NCBI RefSeq assembly: GCF_024519315.1
Contig: NZ_JANIIC010000084.1
Coordinates: 1-35,693, forward strand
Source of the DNA: Streptomyces malaysiensis subsp. samsunensis
GTDB taxonomy: Bacteria > Actinomycetota > Actinomycetes > Streptomycetales > Streptomycetaceae
Direction of reading: 5' to 3'
Length of the DNA: 35,693 nucleotides
Shown here: positions 14,876-24,176 of the stretch, piece after piece
Layout of the letters: each line of letters opens with the position of its first letter
Position numbering within the stretch: the stretch's first letter is position 1
Notes under the pieces: generated by a model
Told to the model about the DNA's origin: nothing
The model's database searches: none
Seen by the model: only the letters and a program-made list of their open reading frames with translations
Translations under genes and position numbers: made by a program

Positions 14876-16359
14876 ATCGCCTCGGCCATGAACGCGGCGA
14901 TCGCGGCGGAGAATGCCTGCCGACTCTCCTGCCAGGCGTAGAACATGTGGCCGCCGCCGAAGTGGCGCACGGTCAGCCGGTCGGCCACGCCCGGATCGAG
15001 GCGCATCAGGTTCCGCAGCCGTTCGGTCATGTAGTAGGGCGTCATAATGTCGTACCAGCCGTGCGTGATGAACGCCCTGGTGTGCGGGTTCATCGCCATG
15101 CCGTACCGGAAGTCGTCGGTGGCGCCCGGGCAGCCCTGGAGGTAGTACTCGGCGTCGTCGTTCTTCCAGTTGGTGATGACGTCCGAGCTGATCAGCTCGT
15201 ATCTGCGGTCGGTCTCGACGCCGATCTCCGAGCGCAGCTGGCGGTTGATCGCGGCCGTGTAGACGGCGTTCATGGCGGTCAGCGTCGGGTCGGCCCCCTC
15301 GTACGTGTCCCGGTCCGGGAACGGGTCCGGCGCGGTGATCGTCGCGTCGTAGGCGCCCACGACCGCGCGCCGGTCCTTCAGCAGCTCCCGCTTGAACCGG
15401 TTGACCCGGACGCGGCCTTCGGCCCGGTCGACGAACTCCGGGTCGAGGCCGGTCAGGTCCGAGTACCGGTTGATCACCCGCTCGCGATCCGCAGCCGGCA
15501 TCGAGGCGCCGCGGGTGAGGAACGAGGCGTAGTCGCCGGTCGCGAACTCCTCGGCCCCGCGCAGCACGTCCGCGAGCGGGGTACCAGGCCGATACGCGCG
15601 CGAGCGGCCGTGGTGGGCCGCGGTGGCCGCCATGGTCGGCAGGGTGTCGATCCACGGCTCCACGGCGTAGTCGCCCCAGCCGAAGACGGTGCTGAGCATG
15701 CCGGGTTCAAGCGCGGGCGAGATCAGGATCACGCCGTTCAGGCCGACGCCCGCCGCCTCCTGCAGATGGCGGGTCAGCCGCCCGGCCCGGTAACCGCCGT
15801 AGCTCTCGCCGGCGACAAAGAGCGCCGAGCCCCAGCGGCCGTTCTCCGACAGCCAACGGCTGATGAACTCACTCATCGCGTCCAGGTCGCGGACGGTGCC
15901 GAAGTACTGATGCGGGCCCTGGTCCGCGCCGTCGCCCGTCCCGTCGTTCTTCGCCGCGTCCGATTCGATGACGCGGCTGAAGCCGGTGCCGACGGGGTCG
16001 ACCAGGACGATGTCGGTGAAGGCGAGCCACGAGTCCTCGTTGTGCACGAGCTTCGGTGGCATCGCCGGTATGGTCCCGTCGGCGGGGAATTCGACCCGCC
16101 GCGGGCCGACCGCGCCGAGGTGCAGATACGCCGATGATGCTCCGGGGCCGCCGTTGAAGACGAAGGTCACGGGTCGCTCGGCGCCGGCGTCCTGCGCGAT
16201 GTACGCGACCGAGAAGATTTCTGCCGTGGGCTTTTCCTTCTTGCGGAGAACGAGCCATTCGGCGGTCGCCGTGTAGGCAAGGTCGTTCCACGTCCCCGTG
16301 GTCGAGGCCGCGCGCGGGGGCTTGTGGTCCGCCTTGGTCTGCTGCTCGTCGTCGCTCAC
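14872..16359 (-). CDS. S10-like serine carboxypeptidase
   Basis: This 495-residue protein is of the S10 carboxypeptidase family, which removes C-terminal residues from peptides. Seen: FVFNGGPGASSAYLHLG (oxyanion), DIVLVDPVGTGFS, nucleophile GESYGGYRAG, Asp in THGWYDIMTPY, His in GGGHMFYAW. Bacterial S10 proteins of this kind without a signal peptide are expected in the cytoplasm; the N-terminus here (VSDDEQQTKADHK) is charged. GTG 16359 is chosen for AAAGGAG upstream; the open frame extends to 16464, but that part is the S9 remnant read out of frame. The start overlaps the end of that remnant (GTGA), suggesting the remnant's parent gene was once coupled to this one. Confidence 0.9.
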   Translation of the reverse strand: MSDDEQQTKADHKPPRAASTTGTWNDLAYTATAEWLVLRKKEKPTAEIFSVAYIAQDAGAERPVTFVFNGGPGASSAYLHLGAVGPRRVEFPADGTIPAMPPKLVHNEDSWLAFTDIVLVDPVGTGFSRVIESDAAKNDGTGDGADQGPHQYFGTVRDLDAMSEFISRWLSENGRWGSALFVAGESYGGYRAGRLTRHLQEAAGVGLNGVILISPALEPGMLSTVFGWGDYAVEPWIDTLPTMAATAAHHGRSRAYRPGTPLADVLRGAEEFATGDYASFLTRGASMPAADRERVINRYSDLTGLDPEFVDRAEGRVRVNRFKRELLKDRRAVVGAYDATITAPDPFPDRDTYEGADPTLTAMNAVYTAAINRQLRSEIGVETDRRYELISSDVITNWKNDDAEYYLQGCPGATDDFRYGMAMNPHTRAFITHGWYDIMTPYYMTERLRNLMRLDPGVADRLTVRHFGGGHMFYAWQESRQAFSAAIAAFMAEAM

Positions 16360-16510
16360 GTCTGCTGCTCCTTTGCTCGCGGTGCGGTACGACCACCGAG
16401 GTGGGCGCCGAAGTGGCGCTCGATGGCGTGGAACATGGTGAAGAGGTTCCCGGGGTCCTGACATCCGTGGCCCTCGTCGTCGGCGGCCAGGTACTCGACG
16501 GGGACGTCAC
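16356..16510 (-). pseudogene. C-terminal tail of a deleted S9 peptidase
   Basis: In the frame ending at the TGA at 16356-16358, about 50 codons read VPVEYLAADDEGHGCQDPGN then LFTMFHAIERHFGAHLGGR. This aligns residue by residue with the end of the S9 peptidase at 10901-12796 (VEVEYLVKADEGHRFQNPEN, AMERFLGRHLGGR), including the catalytic His in DEGHG. The rest of that gene is absent: the sequence joins directly to the stop of the 16522-18834 gene. A deletion appears to have removed an S9 gene except its last 50 codons. There is no start codon of its own. Confidence 0.75.
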
Positions 16511-16521
16511 GGATGCGCGGG

Positions 16522-18834
16522 TCAGGCGAGGACGAAGTCGGGGTTGGGGAACTCGGCGATGCGGTAGTCCGGCGGCGTCTCGCCCATCAGGTGCCGTACG
16601 AAGTAGTCCCAGCGGCGCCGGTTCCAGTAGGCGGCACCCGGAACCATGTGGTGGCAGGCGTTCGGGAGGATGAGCAGGTCGAAATCCTTGTTGGCCTTGA
16701 TGAGCGCGTCGACGAGCCGCATCGTGCCGTGCGGCACGGCGTTGTCGTCCATCTCGCCGTGCACCAGCAGCAGCTTGCCCTTGAGGTTGCCGGCCAGTGC
16801 GACATTGGTCTGCCGGTCGAAGTCGAAATCGCCCTTGAGGCCGAAGTACTTCTCGCCCCACCACGCGTGGTTGATGCGGTTGTCGTGGTTGCCGCCCGAG
16901 GACACCGCGACCTTGTAGAAGTCGGGCTCCTGCAGCATGGCGCGGGTGGAGGCGTAGCCGCCGGCCGAATGGCCGTAGATGCCGACCCGGTCCAGGTCCA
17001 TCCAGGGCCGGGCCTCCGCGAGTTGGCGGACGGCGCTCACGTGGTCGTCGACGAAGCGGGCGTCGCCGGACCGGCGGGCGTCGTCCTGGAATGCCTTGGA
17101 GCGCAGGGCGCTGCCCCGCCCGTCGACCACCACGGCAACGAAGCCGAGCGCCGCGAAGACCCCGCCGGCGCCGAACATCGCCCCGGTGAGCGGGCCGCCC
17201 GAGAGCGGGAAGCGCAGCGGGGCGCAGGAGATCTGCGGCCCGGGATAGATCTCCTCGACCACCGGGTACTTCCGGTCGGGGTCGAAGTCGTGCGGCCGGT
17301 AAATGGCGCAGTAGAGGTCGGTCTCGCCGTCGGCGGACTTCACCACCGCGCGCTCGGGCGGGGCCCAGCCGGCCGCGTACAGCGCCGTGGCGTCGGCCCG
17401 CTCCAGCTCCAGCACGACCGCGCCGGAGCGGTCGCGCAGCACCGAGACGGCCGGAGTGTCCCAGCGGGAGGCGACGTCGACGAAGAACCGGCCGGAGGGA
17501 GACGGCTGGGCGTGGTGGTCCAGGCCGTCCGAGGTGAGCGCGGTGACCTGGCCGCCGTCGAGGGAGACCGAGCACAGCTGCTGCAGGTACGGATCGGAGC
17601 CGGGCTCGCGGCCGCCGGCGGTGAACACCACCCGGCGGGCCGCCTCGTCGACCGTGACGATGTGCCGGACCGTCCAGTCGCCAGAGGTCAGTGTGGTGAC
17701 CGTGCCGTCCGTGGAGTAACGGTAGAGGTGGGCCCAGCCACTGCGCTGCGACCACCACAGCACGTCGCCGTTCGACAGGACCCGCACATTGCAGTCCATC
17801 TGCTGCGGGCCGAGGCTGATCTGCGAGTCGCTGCGCTCCTCGGCGAGCACGGTCACTTCGCCGGTGTCCGGGTCGAGGGCGTGCAGGGCGACGTGATGAT
17901 CGCCGCGGTCACCGGAGACCCAGTACACCCGCGCTTGGTCCTCGCTCCACCACACAAAGCCGTAGTCGATCGCGGGGACGAGCGACGCGTCGACCGGCGC
18001 GCACCGCGCCTTGACCGACGTGCCCGTCGCCGCGTCGAAGACGAAGAAGTCCGAGGTGGCGATGTGCTCGTCGCCCGCCACCGCGTACCGGTACGTCATC
18101 GGCTTCGGCCGGCCGCCGTCCAGCGGCACGGAGCGGACCAGGTGCATCAGCTCCAGCTCGCGCTGGTCCAGCCGGTGGGTGACGAAGCGGGTGGAGTCCG
18201 GCGACCACACCACCGACGGTGGCGTATCGAGGCCAAGATACTCCAGCAGGACTCGACCCGCGGCCGCGTCGGTCGACACCCCGTACTCGTACGCCTCCGC
18301 CCCGTCGGTGGTGAGCTGCCGTTCTTCGCCCGTGGTGATGTCCCGGATCCAGAGGTTGTGCTCGCGCAGCGCGACCGCCCACCGGCCATCGGGTGACGTC
18401 GCCTCGTCCATCCGGACCTCACCCACCACAGTGGCCTCGTAGCCGTCGAGCGAGACCGCGATCTCCTTCCGTCCCACCACGACGTGCACCGTGCCATCGC
18501 GGAACTCGGCGTCGGCCAGCGGCAGCGCCTTCGGGTCCGGCTTCTCGCCGAGGACGCCGGCGAGCGCCTCGGCCAGTCGGTCGTGGTCGAAGGCCGGACG
18601 CTTCGTGCCGGCCGCCGCGTCGACGAGCACGAATGCGTGCCGGTCGCCGGTCTCGTTCCGGTACCAGAAGCTGTCGGTTTCGCCGATCCAGTTCGCCGTG
18701 ACGCGCGGCGACGTGATCAGCTTTTTCAGGTTGTGCTTCAGCAGTGCCTCGGCCTTCGCGTACCGGGCGTGCAGGTCGGACGTCATGGCGGGTGCCTCCT
18801 GGTCGTCGGCCGGGGCGGGGGTGGGCTCGGTCAT
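16522..18834 (-). CDS. S9B-type (DPP-IV-like) dipeptidyl peptidase
   Basis: This 770-residue serine peptidase has a long beta-propeller N-terminal domain of DPP-IV type (SPDGRWAVALREHNLWIRD, VVWSPDSTRFVTHRLDQREL) and a C-terminal hydrolase domain. Triad: Ser in YGHSAGGYAST, Asp in GEMDDNAVPHG, His in NACHHMVPG. The block FVAVVVDGRGSALRSKAF matches the family's …VDGRGT…RG. DPP-IV-like enzymes remove Xaa-Pro or Xaa-Ala dipeptides from the N-terminus. No signal peptide, so it would act on imported peptides. ATG 18834 overlaps the ABC ATPase stop by 4 nt (ATGA), placing a peptidase directly in the importer operon. Confidence 0.92.
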   Translation of the reverse strand: MTEPTPAPADDQEAPAMTSDLHARYAKAEALLKHNLKKLITSPRVTANWIGETDSFWYRNETGDRHAFVLVDAAAGTKRPAFDHDRLAEALAGVLGEKPDPKALPLADAEFRDGTVHVVVGRKEIAVSLDGYEATVVGEVRMDEATSPDGRWAVALREHNLWIRDITTGEERQLTTDGAEAYEYGVSTDAAAGRVLLEYLGLDTPPSVVWSPDSTRFVTHRLDQRELELMHLVRSVPLDGGRPKPMTYRYAVAGDEHIATSDFFVFDAATGTSVKARCAPVDASLVPAIDYGFVWWSEDQARVYWVSGDRGDHHVALHALDPDTGEVTVLAEERSDSQISLGPQQMDCNVRVLSNGDVLWWSQRSGWAHLYRYSTDGTVTTLTSGDWTVRHIVTVDEAARRVVFTAGGREPGSDPYLQQLCSVSLDGGQVTALTSDGLDHHAQPSPSGRFFVDVASRWDTPAVSVLRDRSGAVVLELERADATALYAAGWAPPERAVVKSADGETDLYCAIYRPHDFDPDRKYPVVEEIYPGPQISCAPLRFPLSGGPLTGAMFGAGGVFAALGFVAVVVDGRGSALRSKAFQDDARRSGDARFVDDHVSAVRQLAEARPWMDLDRVGIYGHSAGGYASTRAMLQEPDFYKVAVSSGGNHDNRINHAWWGEKYFGLKGDFDFDRQTNVALAGNLKGKLLLVHGEMDDNAVPHGTMRLVDALIKANKDFDLLILPNACHHMVPGAAYWNRRRWDYFVRHLMGETPPDYRIAEFPNPDFVLA

Positions 18835-20690
18835 GCGGACGCGCCGAGCCAGTTGCCGTCGGAGCGCGGTACGGAGCGCAGGAGTTCGCCCGTGTAGGCG
18901 TGTTGGGGGTGGTCCAGGACGGCTTCCGTCGGGCCGGATTCGACGACCCGGCCGCCGTTCATCACATAGAGGAAATCGGATGCCTGCCGGACGATCGACA
19001 GGTCGTGGGTGATGAAGAGGTAGCTGATGCCGCGCTCGGTGCGCAGGTGCTCCAGCAGGTTGAGGATTTGCGCCTGCACCGACATGTCCAGGGCGGACAC
19101 CGGCTCGTCACAGATCAGCAGGCGGGGTCCGGCCGCCAGCGCCCGCGCGATGGCGATGCGCTGGCGCTCGCCGCCGGAGAGGGCGGACGGCCGGCGCTGT
19201 GCGTACTCGCGGTGCAGGCCCACGGATTCGAGGAGGTCGCTCACTCGCCCGGCGATGTCCGCCGGGCCGCTCTGGTGCGTGGTGATGGCTTCCTTGAGGG
19301 TCCAGCCGATGGACCGCATCGGGTTGAGGCTCGAGTACGGGTCCTGGAACACCATCTGCACGGTCTTGCGCAGCTTGCGCCGGTCCTGGTCGCCGAGTGC
19401 GCGCCAGTCGCGTACCGAGATGCCGTCGATGCGGATGTCCCCGGCGGTCGGCGTCTCCAGGCCCACCAGCATCCGGGCGAGGGTGGTCTTCCCGGAGCCC
19501 GACTCCCCCACGATGCCGACGCTTTCCCCGTCGCGTACGACCAGGGAGGCGTCGTCGACCGCGCGGACGGTGCGGCTGCCGCTGTTGAAAACCTTCTCGA
19601 TGTGCTCCACCTCGACCAGCGCGGCTCCGGTGCGACCGTCCGGGAGCGCGGGCGCGGGCTCGACCGCCCGAGCCCGGATCTCGGCCATCTCGGTACGGAT
19701 CTCCGGGAGCCGCACGCACCGGGACTCGTGGCCGTCCGCGACCGCCTGGAGTTCGGGAACGCCGTCCCGGCACACCTCCGCCACCCACTGGCAGCGCGTA
19801 GCGAACGGACAGCGGTCCTGCACCTCGCCCGCCGAGGGCACCGAGCCGGGGATGGCCACCAGCTCGCGCACCCGGCGGTCGGCGGGCGGCTCGGACAGCA
19901 GCAGGCCCTGGGTGTAGGGGTGCAGCGGCTCGCTCTGCATCGCGCCGGCGCCGGCGGCCTCGACCAGCGCGCCCGCGTAGAGCACGTGGATGCGGTCGCA
20001 GGTGGCGAAGGCGACCCGGAGGTCGTGCGTGATCAGGATCAGGCTCATGCCGCGGGCCTGCTGAATCCGCTTGATCAGCGCCAACACCTCGCGCTGGGTG
20101 ACCACGTCCAGCGCGGTGGACGGCTCGTCGGCGATGAGCACCTTCGGGTCGCGGGCCAGCGCCGCGGCGATGGCGACGCGCTGGCGCATGCCGCCGGAGA
20201 GCTGGAAGGGATAGCGGTCGACCACCGATTCGTCGGTGATGCCGACTTCGGCGAGCCGGCGGACGGACTCCGCGCGGCGTTCCGCGCGGCTCAGGCGGCG
20301 GCCGGGTGCCATTGACTCCTGCAGGATGTGGCCGCAGCGCATCACCGGGTTGAGCATGGTGAAGGGGTCCTGCATGACGGTGCAGATCTCGCTGCCGCGG
20401 ATGGAACGCCATTCCCGCTCGGAGAACCCGAGCAGGTTCCGGCCGCCGTACTCGGCGACTCCGTTCGCGACAACACCGGGCGGCAGCAGCCCGGTCAGGG
20501 CCTTGGCCGTCATCGACTTGCCGCTGCCGGACTCGCCGACGATGCCGATGCTCTCCCCCGCGGCCAGGTCGAACTCGTTGGCGGAGACGATCGCCCCGGC
20601 GCCACCCAGACCGGCACGCCCGATCTTCAGCCGGCGCACGCTCAGCACGGGCGCGCCCGGTGCCCCTGGTTGCTCGATGGAGTCATTCAT
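18831..20690 (-). CDS. Oligopeptide ABC importer ATPase, two nucleotide-binding domains in one chain
   Basis: This 619-residue protein fuses the equivalents of DppD/OppD and DppF/OppF. Domain 1: Walker A GESGSGKSMTAKAL, signature LSGGMRQRVAIAAALA, Walker B VLIADEPSTALD, then the Cys-rich oligopeptide-ATPase tail CPFATRCQWVAEVC. Domain 2: GESGSGKTTLARML, LSGGERQRIAIARALA, LLICDEPVSALD. Both halves keep all ATP motifs. ATG 20690 overlaps the permease stop by 4 nt. The second half ends with the usual H-loop block (YLFITHDLSIV) but has no second Cys-rich tail. It energises the permeases encoded at 20687-22530. Confidence 0.93.
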   Translation of the reverse strand: MNDSIEQPGAPGAPVLSVRRLKIGRAGLGGAGAIVSANEFDLAAGESIGIVGESGSGKSMTAKALTGLLPPGVVANGVAEYGGRNLLGFSEREWRSIRGSEICTVMQDPFTMLNPVMRCGHILQESMAPGRRLSRAERRAESVRRLAEVGITDESVVDRYPFQLSGGMRQRVAIAAALARDPKVLIADEPSTALDVVTQREVLALIKRIQQARGMSLILITHDLRVAFATCDRIHVLYAGALVEAAGAGAMQSEPLHPYTQGLLLSEPPADRRVRELVAIPGSVPSAGEVQDRCPFATRCQWVAEVCRDGVPELQAVADGHESRCVRLPEIRTEMAEIRARAVEPAPALPDGRTGAALVEVEHIEKVFNSGSRTVRAVDDASLVVRDGESVGIVGESGSGKTTLARMLVGLETPTAGDIRIDGISVRDWRALGDQDRRKLRKTVQMVFQDPYSSLNPMRSIGWTLKEAITTHQSGPADIAGRVSDLLESVGLHREYAQRRPSALSGGERQRIAIARALAAGPRLLICDEPVSALDMSVQAQILNLLEHLRTERGISYLFITHDLSIVRQASDFLYVMNGGRVVESGPTEAVLDHPQHAYTGELLRSVPRSDGNWLGASA

Positions 20691-21568
20691 CGGGTGGCTC
20701 CTCGGCTCGAAATCTTCTCGAAGGTCCAGTCGCCGATCAGATTCGTCGCGGTGGCGGCGAGGATGATCGCTACGCCGGGGGCGATGCTGGCTACGGGGTT
20801 GGCGAACAGCAGTGACTGGTTCTCGGCCAGCATCTGGCCCCAATCCGGGGTGCCGGGCTCGGCTCCCATGCCGAGGAAGGACAAGCCGGACAGGGCGATG
20901 AGCGAGCCCGCGAAGACGAGAAAGGTGTTCGCGAAGGCGGTGGCCGCGATGTTGGGCCAGATGTGGAGGAACATGATGCGCCTGTTCGGCACCCCGAGGG
21001 CCTTGGCGGCCTCGACGTACGGGCGGGGCATCTGCTCGAGGGTGGCGGCACGTATCACCCGGGTATCGAAGGGCACCGACAAAACGCCGAGCAGGGCGAC
21101 CGCCATCCAGTACCCGCCGCCCAGCGCGCCGGCCGCCACGATGATGACCAGCAGTGACGGCATGGCAACCATCAGATCGACCCAGCGCATGATGACGAAG
21201 TCGAGGATTCCGCCGCGGTAACCGGAGAGCAGGCCGAGGATGTTGCCGCAGACCAGGGCGCCGATGGCGATCACCAGCGGCCCGCTGATCGCGGACCGGG
21301 CGCCGGAAACCAGCCGGGAGAAGACGTCCCGGCCCAGCATGTCGGTGCCGAGCCAGTGCTCCGCGCTGGGCCCGGCCGAGCCGGCCAGGGCGTTCTGAGC
21401 CTGTGGGTCGTGCGGCGCGAGCAGGGGGCCGAACAGCACCATGAGCACCATGATCGCCAGGAAGAAGAAGCACAGCGCGATGGAGACCGGCATCAGCCGT
21501 CGCCGCTTCGCGGGCGATTTGGCCCGGGCCTCGAAGGTCTTGGTGAGCGAGACGACGCCTTCCACCAT
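20687..21568 (-). CDS. Peptide ABC transporter permease, DppC/OppC type
   Basis: This 293-residue membrane protein has six predicted helices (for example SIALCFFFLAIMVLMVLFG near residue 30). It has the N-terminal GTDMLGRDVFSRLVSGAR block typical of DppC/OppC and the EAA loop YVEAAKALGVPNRRIMFLH that contacts the ATPase. ATG 21568 shares one base with the stop of the upstream permease (TGATG). Together with its partner it forms the pore for the imported peptides. Confidence 0.93.
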   Translation of the reverse strand: MVEGVVSLTKTFEARAKSPAKRRRLMPVSIALCFFFLAIMVLMVLFGPLLAPHDPQAQNALAGSAGPSAEHWLGTDMLGRDVFSRLVSGARSAISGPLVIAIGALVCGNILGLLSGYRGGILDFVIMRWVDLMVAMPSLLVIIVAAGALGGGYWMAVALLGVLSVPFDTRVIRAATLEQMPRPYVEAAKALGVPNRRIMFLHIWPNIAATAFANTFLVFAGSLIALSGLSFLGMGAEPGTPDWGQMLAENQSLLFANPVASIAPGVAIILAATATNLIGDWTFEKISSRGATR

Positions 21569-22530
21569 CAGGAGCGCCTTTCGAATCGGATCCGGGGATC
21601 GATCGCCATATAGGCAAGATCGGCCAGCAGATTGGCTGAGATGATGATCACGGCGATGATGAGCGTCAACCCCTGGATCATGGGCAGGTCACCCGACTCG
21701 GCCGACTGCACCAGGAGTTCGCCGAGCCCGCCGAGCGAGAAGGTGGACTCCACGAGCACGGCGCCGGTGACGAAGTACGTCAGCAGCACGCCGCTGACGG
21801 TGACCACCGGGATCAGGGCGTTGCGCAGCAGATAGCGCAGCATGATCCGCCGCGATGCCAGGCCCCGCGCCCGCGCGAACGCCACATAGTCCTGGTCCAG
21901 CACGCCGATCATCGATGCCCGGGTGTGGCGCAGGAGGAAGGCGGAGATCGTCAGGGCGAGCGCGACGGCCGGCAGCGTCAGATGCCACAACTGGTCGAGG
22001 AAGCCCTCCCCCTTCCCGGCCGCGGGGAAGACGGGGACCACCACCGCGAAGAGGTACAGCAGCAGGATGCCGAGGACGAACGGTGGCGTGCTCAGCGTGA
22101 CGACAGCCCCGGCGACCAGGCCGCGGTCGACGGCCCGGCGCCTCCGCAGCGCGGCGATGACGCCCGGCACGACGCCGAACAGGAGGGTCAGGACGTAGGC
22201 GTAGACGCCGAGGAAGACCGAGGAGCCGAAGCGCGCGCCGATCTCGTCCGTGACCGGCAGCGTGGTCTGCGTCGACGCCCCGAAGTCGAAGTGCAGCGCG
22301 TCCCGCGCCCAGATCCAGTACTGAGTGAAGAAGGGCTCGTTGAGGTGGTATTCCTCCTTCAGGGATGCCACCAGCTCGGGTGTGCTCGACTTGCCCCCGA
22401 GCAGGGCGTCGACGGCGTCGCCGGGCGCCAGGTAAACCAGCGAGAACACCGCGAAGGAGAGCACGACCATCAGTACGGCCATCGCGGCCAGCCGTCTGAC
22501 GATGAAGAGGAGCGTGGCCTTGAGGCTCAT
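21568..22530 (-). CDS. Peptide ABC transporter permease, DppB/OppB type
   Basis: This 320-residue membrane protein starts MSLKATLLFIVRRLAAMAVL. It has the DppB/OppB hallmarks VYLAPGDAVDALLGG near the N-terminus, the EAA loop DYVAFARARGLASRRIML, and a C-terminal helix pair with LADLAYMAIDPRIR. ATG 22530 is chosen because it overlaps the binding-protein stop by 4 nt (ATGA); the frame extends to 22554 without a ribosome site. It is the heterodimer partner of the downstream permease. Confidence 0.93.
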   Translation of the reverse strand: MSLKATLLFIVRRLAAMAVLMVVLSFAVFSLVYLAPGDAVDALLGGKSSTPELVASLKEEYHLNEPFFTQYWIWARDALHFDFGASTQTTLPVTDEIGARFGSSVFLGVYAYVLTLLFGVVPGVIAALRRRRAVDRGLVAGAVVTLSTPPFVLGILLLYLFAVVVPVFPAAGKGEGFLDQLWHLTLPAVALALTISAFLLRHTRASMIGVLDQDYVAFARARGLASRRIMLRYLLRNALIPVVTVSGVLLTYFVTGAVLVESTFSLGGLGELLVQSAESGDLPMIQGLTLIIAVIIISANLLADLAYMAIDPRIRFERRS

Positions 22531-24176
22531 TTGGCCACCACGTTCAGCGCCCACGGCATGTTCATCCAGAAGCTGTCGTAGCCCACGATGTCGTACTTCA
22601 TGGACGCGTAGTGGTTGCCCTCGGCGTAGAGCGGCACGTACGGCAGGTCCTTGCCCAGTCGCCGCAGCAGATCGGTGTAGATCTGCAGGCGCTTCTTGGG
22701 CTCATTCGTGGTGAGCCCGGAGGCGAGGAGCTTGTCGACCTCCGGCGGCGTGTAGTTGGCGAGGTTCAGGCCGCCGACGGCGGTGTTGGCCTTGCCCAGG
22801 AATATGTCGTCCCAGCTCGGGTCCGGGGAACACGCTCCGGTCTCGGCGATGGTCATCGGCCGCTTGTCCGCCGGGCCCGTGATGAGGGCGGCCCAGGTGG
22901 TGTCGGTCATGCTCTTGAGCTTGAGGTTGATGCCGACCTTTTTCAGCTGATCGACGATCACCTCGGAGGTGGGGGCCATGGACTGGGGGGTCACGAAGGT
23001 GCCGCTGAACCCGTTGGGCACCTTGGACTTGGCCAGCTCCGCCTTGGCCTTGCCGAGGTCGTGATCGTGCACCGGGATGGTGGCCAGCGCACTGTCGACC
23101 TCTTCCTTGCTGCCCAGCGGGCGCATAAGGATGGGTGAGATCAGCATTTGCAGCGGTGCGCCGGCGCGGCCCTGGGTGGACGCGATGATGTTCTTGCGGT
23201 CCAGCCCGTACGCGACCGCCCGGCGGACGTGGACATCGTCCCACGGCGCATTCTTCGTCGGCATACTGAGCAGCGTCGTCGCGCAGATCGCCACAGTGGT
23301 GACCGAATTCTTGCCCGCGGTGGCGTTGAAGCCCTTGGGCGAGCCGATGCTCGGCGAGAGGTCGATCTCGCCGGCGCGCAGCGCGAGCGCCATGCTGTTG
23401 TCATCGGCGTAGGACTTCACCGAGATCCTGCCGATGGGGGGCTTGCCGCCCCAGTAGTACGGGTTGGCGGAGAGCTCCATGCCGCTGGTGGGGTTCAGGC
23501 TGTCGAACTTCCAGGGGCCGGTGGCGACCAGCAGCGTCCCGGGCTTGCCGTGGCTCTTCTTGTGCTCCTGCGCGAACTTCTTCTGGAAAATGACCGACCA
23601 GAACATCGCGGGGGTGTACTTCCAGGAGCCGTCCGGGGTCTTGAGCTCGACCCGGACCGTGTACGTGTCCGGGGTGGAAATGTCCGCGACATTGCGGAAG
23701 TACCGGCTGCGCGTGCTCCCATCGAAGCGGTAGTGGTCCCAGGAGTACTTCACGTCGTCGGACGTCAGCTCCGAACCGTCCCAGAACTTCACGCCCTTGC
23801 GCAACCGGTACTCATAGACCTTGTCGCTCTTCTGCTCATAACCGGTGGCCAGCCACGGCTCCAGGCGCCCATTGGAGCCGATCCGCAGCAGCGATTCCAG
23901 GCCGAGGGTGTTGGTGTACAGCCCCGAGCCAATGTTGGACTTGGGGTCCAGGGTGGGCACCTTGCCGATCACACCCACCTTGAGCTGCGGGATCTGCTTG
24001 TCCGTGACGGACTTGCCGGGGCCGACGCTCCGCTTCTTCACAACCGGGTGCGTGTCACGGCCGCCGGCGTCGGGACGGTTGTCGGTGCAGGCCGCGGCCC
24101 CGAGCACCATGACGCCGGCCACGGCGAGCGCCGACAGGCGCAACAGTCCTCGGGTGCCGCTCACATCGGACTTCAT
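22527..24176 (-). CDS. Peptide-binding lipoprotein of the ABC importer (SBP family 5)
   Basis: This 549-residue extracellular solute-binding protein of the DppA/OppA family captures peptides for the importer. Seen: a lipoprotein signal with VMVLGAAAC, lipidated Cys about residue 30; LDPKSNIGSGLYTNTLGLES; WDGSELTSDDVKYSWDHYRF, the family's conserved block; and VRRAVAYGLDRKNII. ATG 24176 lies 8 nt after GGAG. It is the first gene of the importer run and diverges from the S9 peptidase starting at 24440. Pocket residues that would show peptide length or stereochemistry cannot be read from sequence alone. Confidence 0.93.
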   Translation of the reverse strand: MKSDVSGTRGLLRLSALAVAGVMVLGAAACTDNRPDAGGRDTHPVVKKRSVGPGKSVTDKQIPQLKVGVIGKVPTLDPKSNIGSGLYTNTLGLESLLRIGSNGRLEPWLATGYEQKSDKVYEYRLRKGVKFWDGSELTSDDVKYSWDHYRFDGSTRSRYFRNVADISTPDTYTVRVELKTPDGSWKYTPAMFWSVIFQKKFAQEHKKSHGKPGTLLVATGPWKFDSLNPTSGMELSANPYYWGGKPPIGRISVKSYADDNSMALALRAGEIDLSPSIGSPKGFNATAGKNSVTTVAICATTLLSMPTKNAPWDDVHVRRAVAYGLDRKNIIASTQGRAGAPLQMLISPILMRPLGSKEEVDSALATIPVHDHDLGKAKAELAKSKVPNGFSGTFVTPQSMAPTSEVIVDQLKKVGINLKLKSMTDTTWAALITGPADKRPMTIAETGACSPDPSWDDIFLGKANTAVGGLNLANYTPPEVDKLLASGLTTNEPKKRLQIYTDLLRRLGKDLPYVPLYAEGNHYASMKYDIVGYDSFWMNMPWALNVVAK

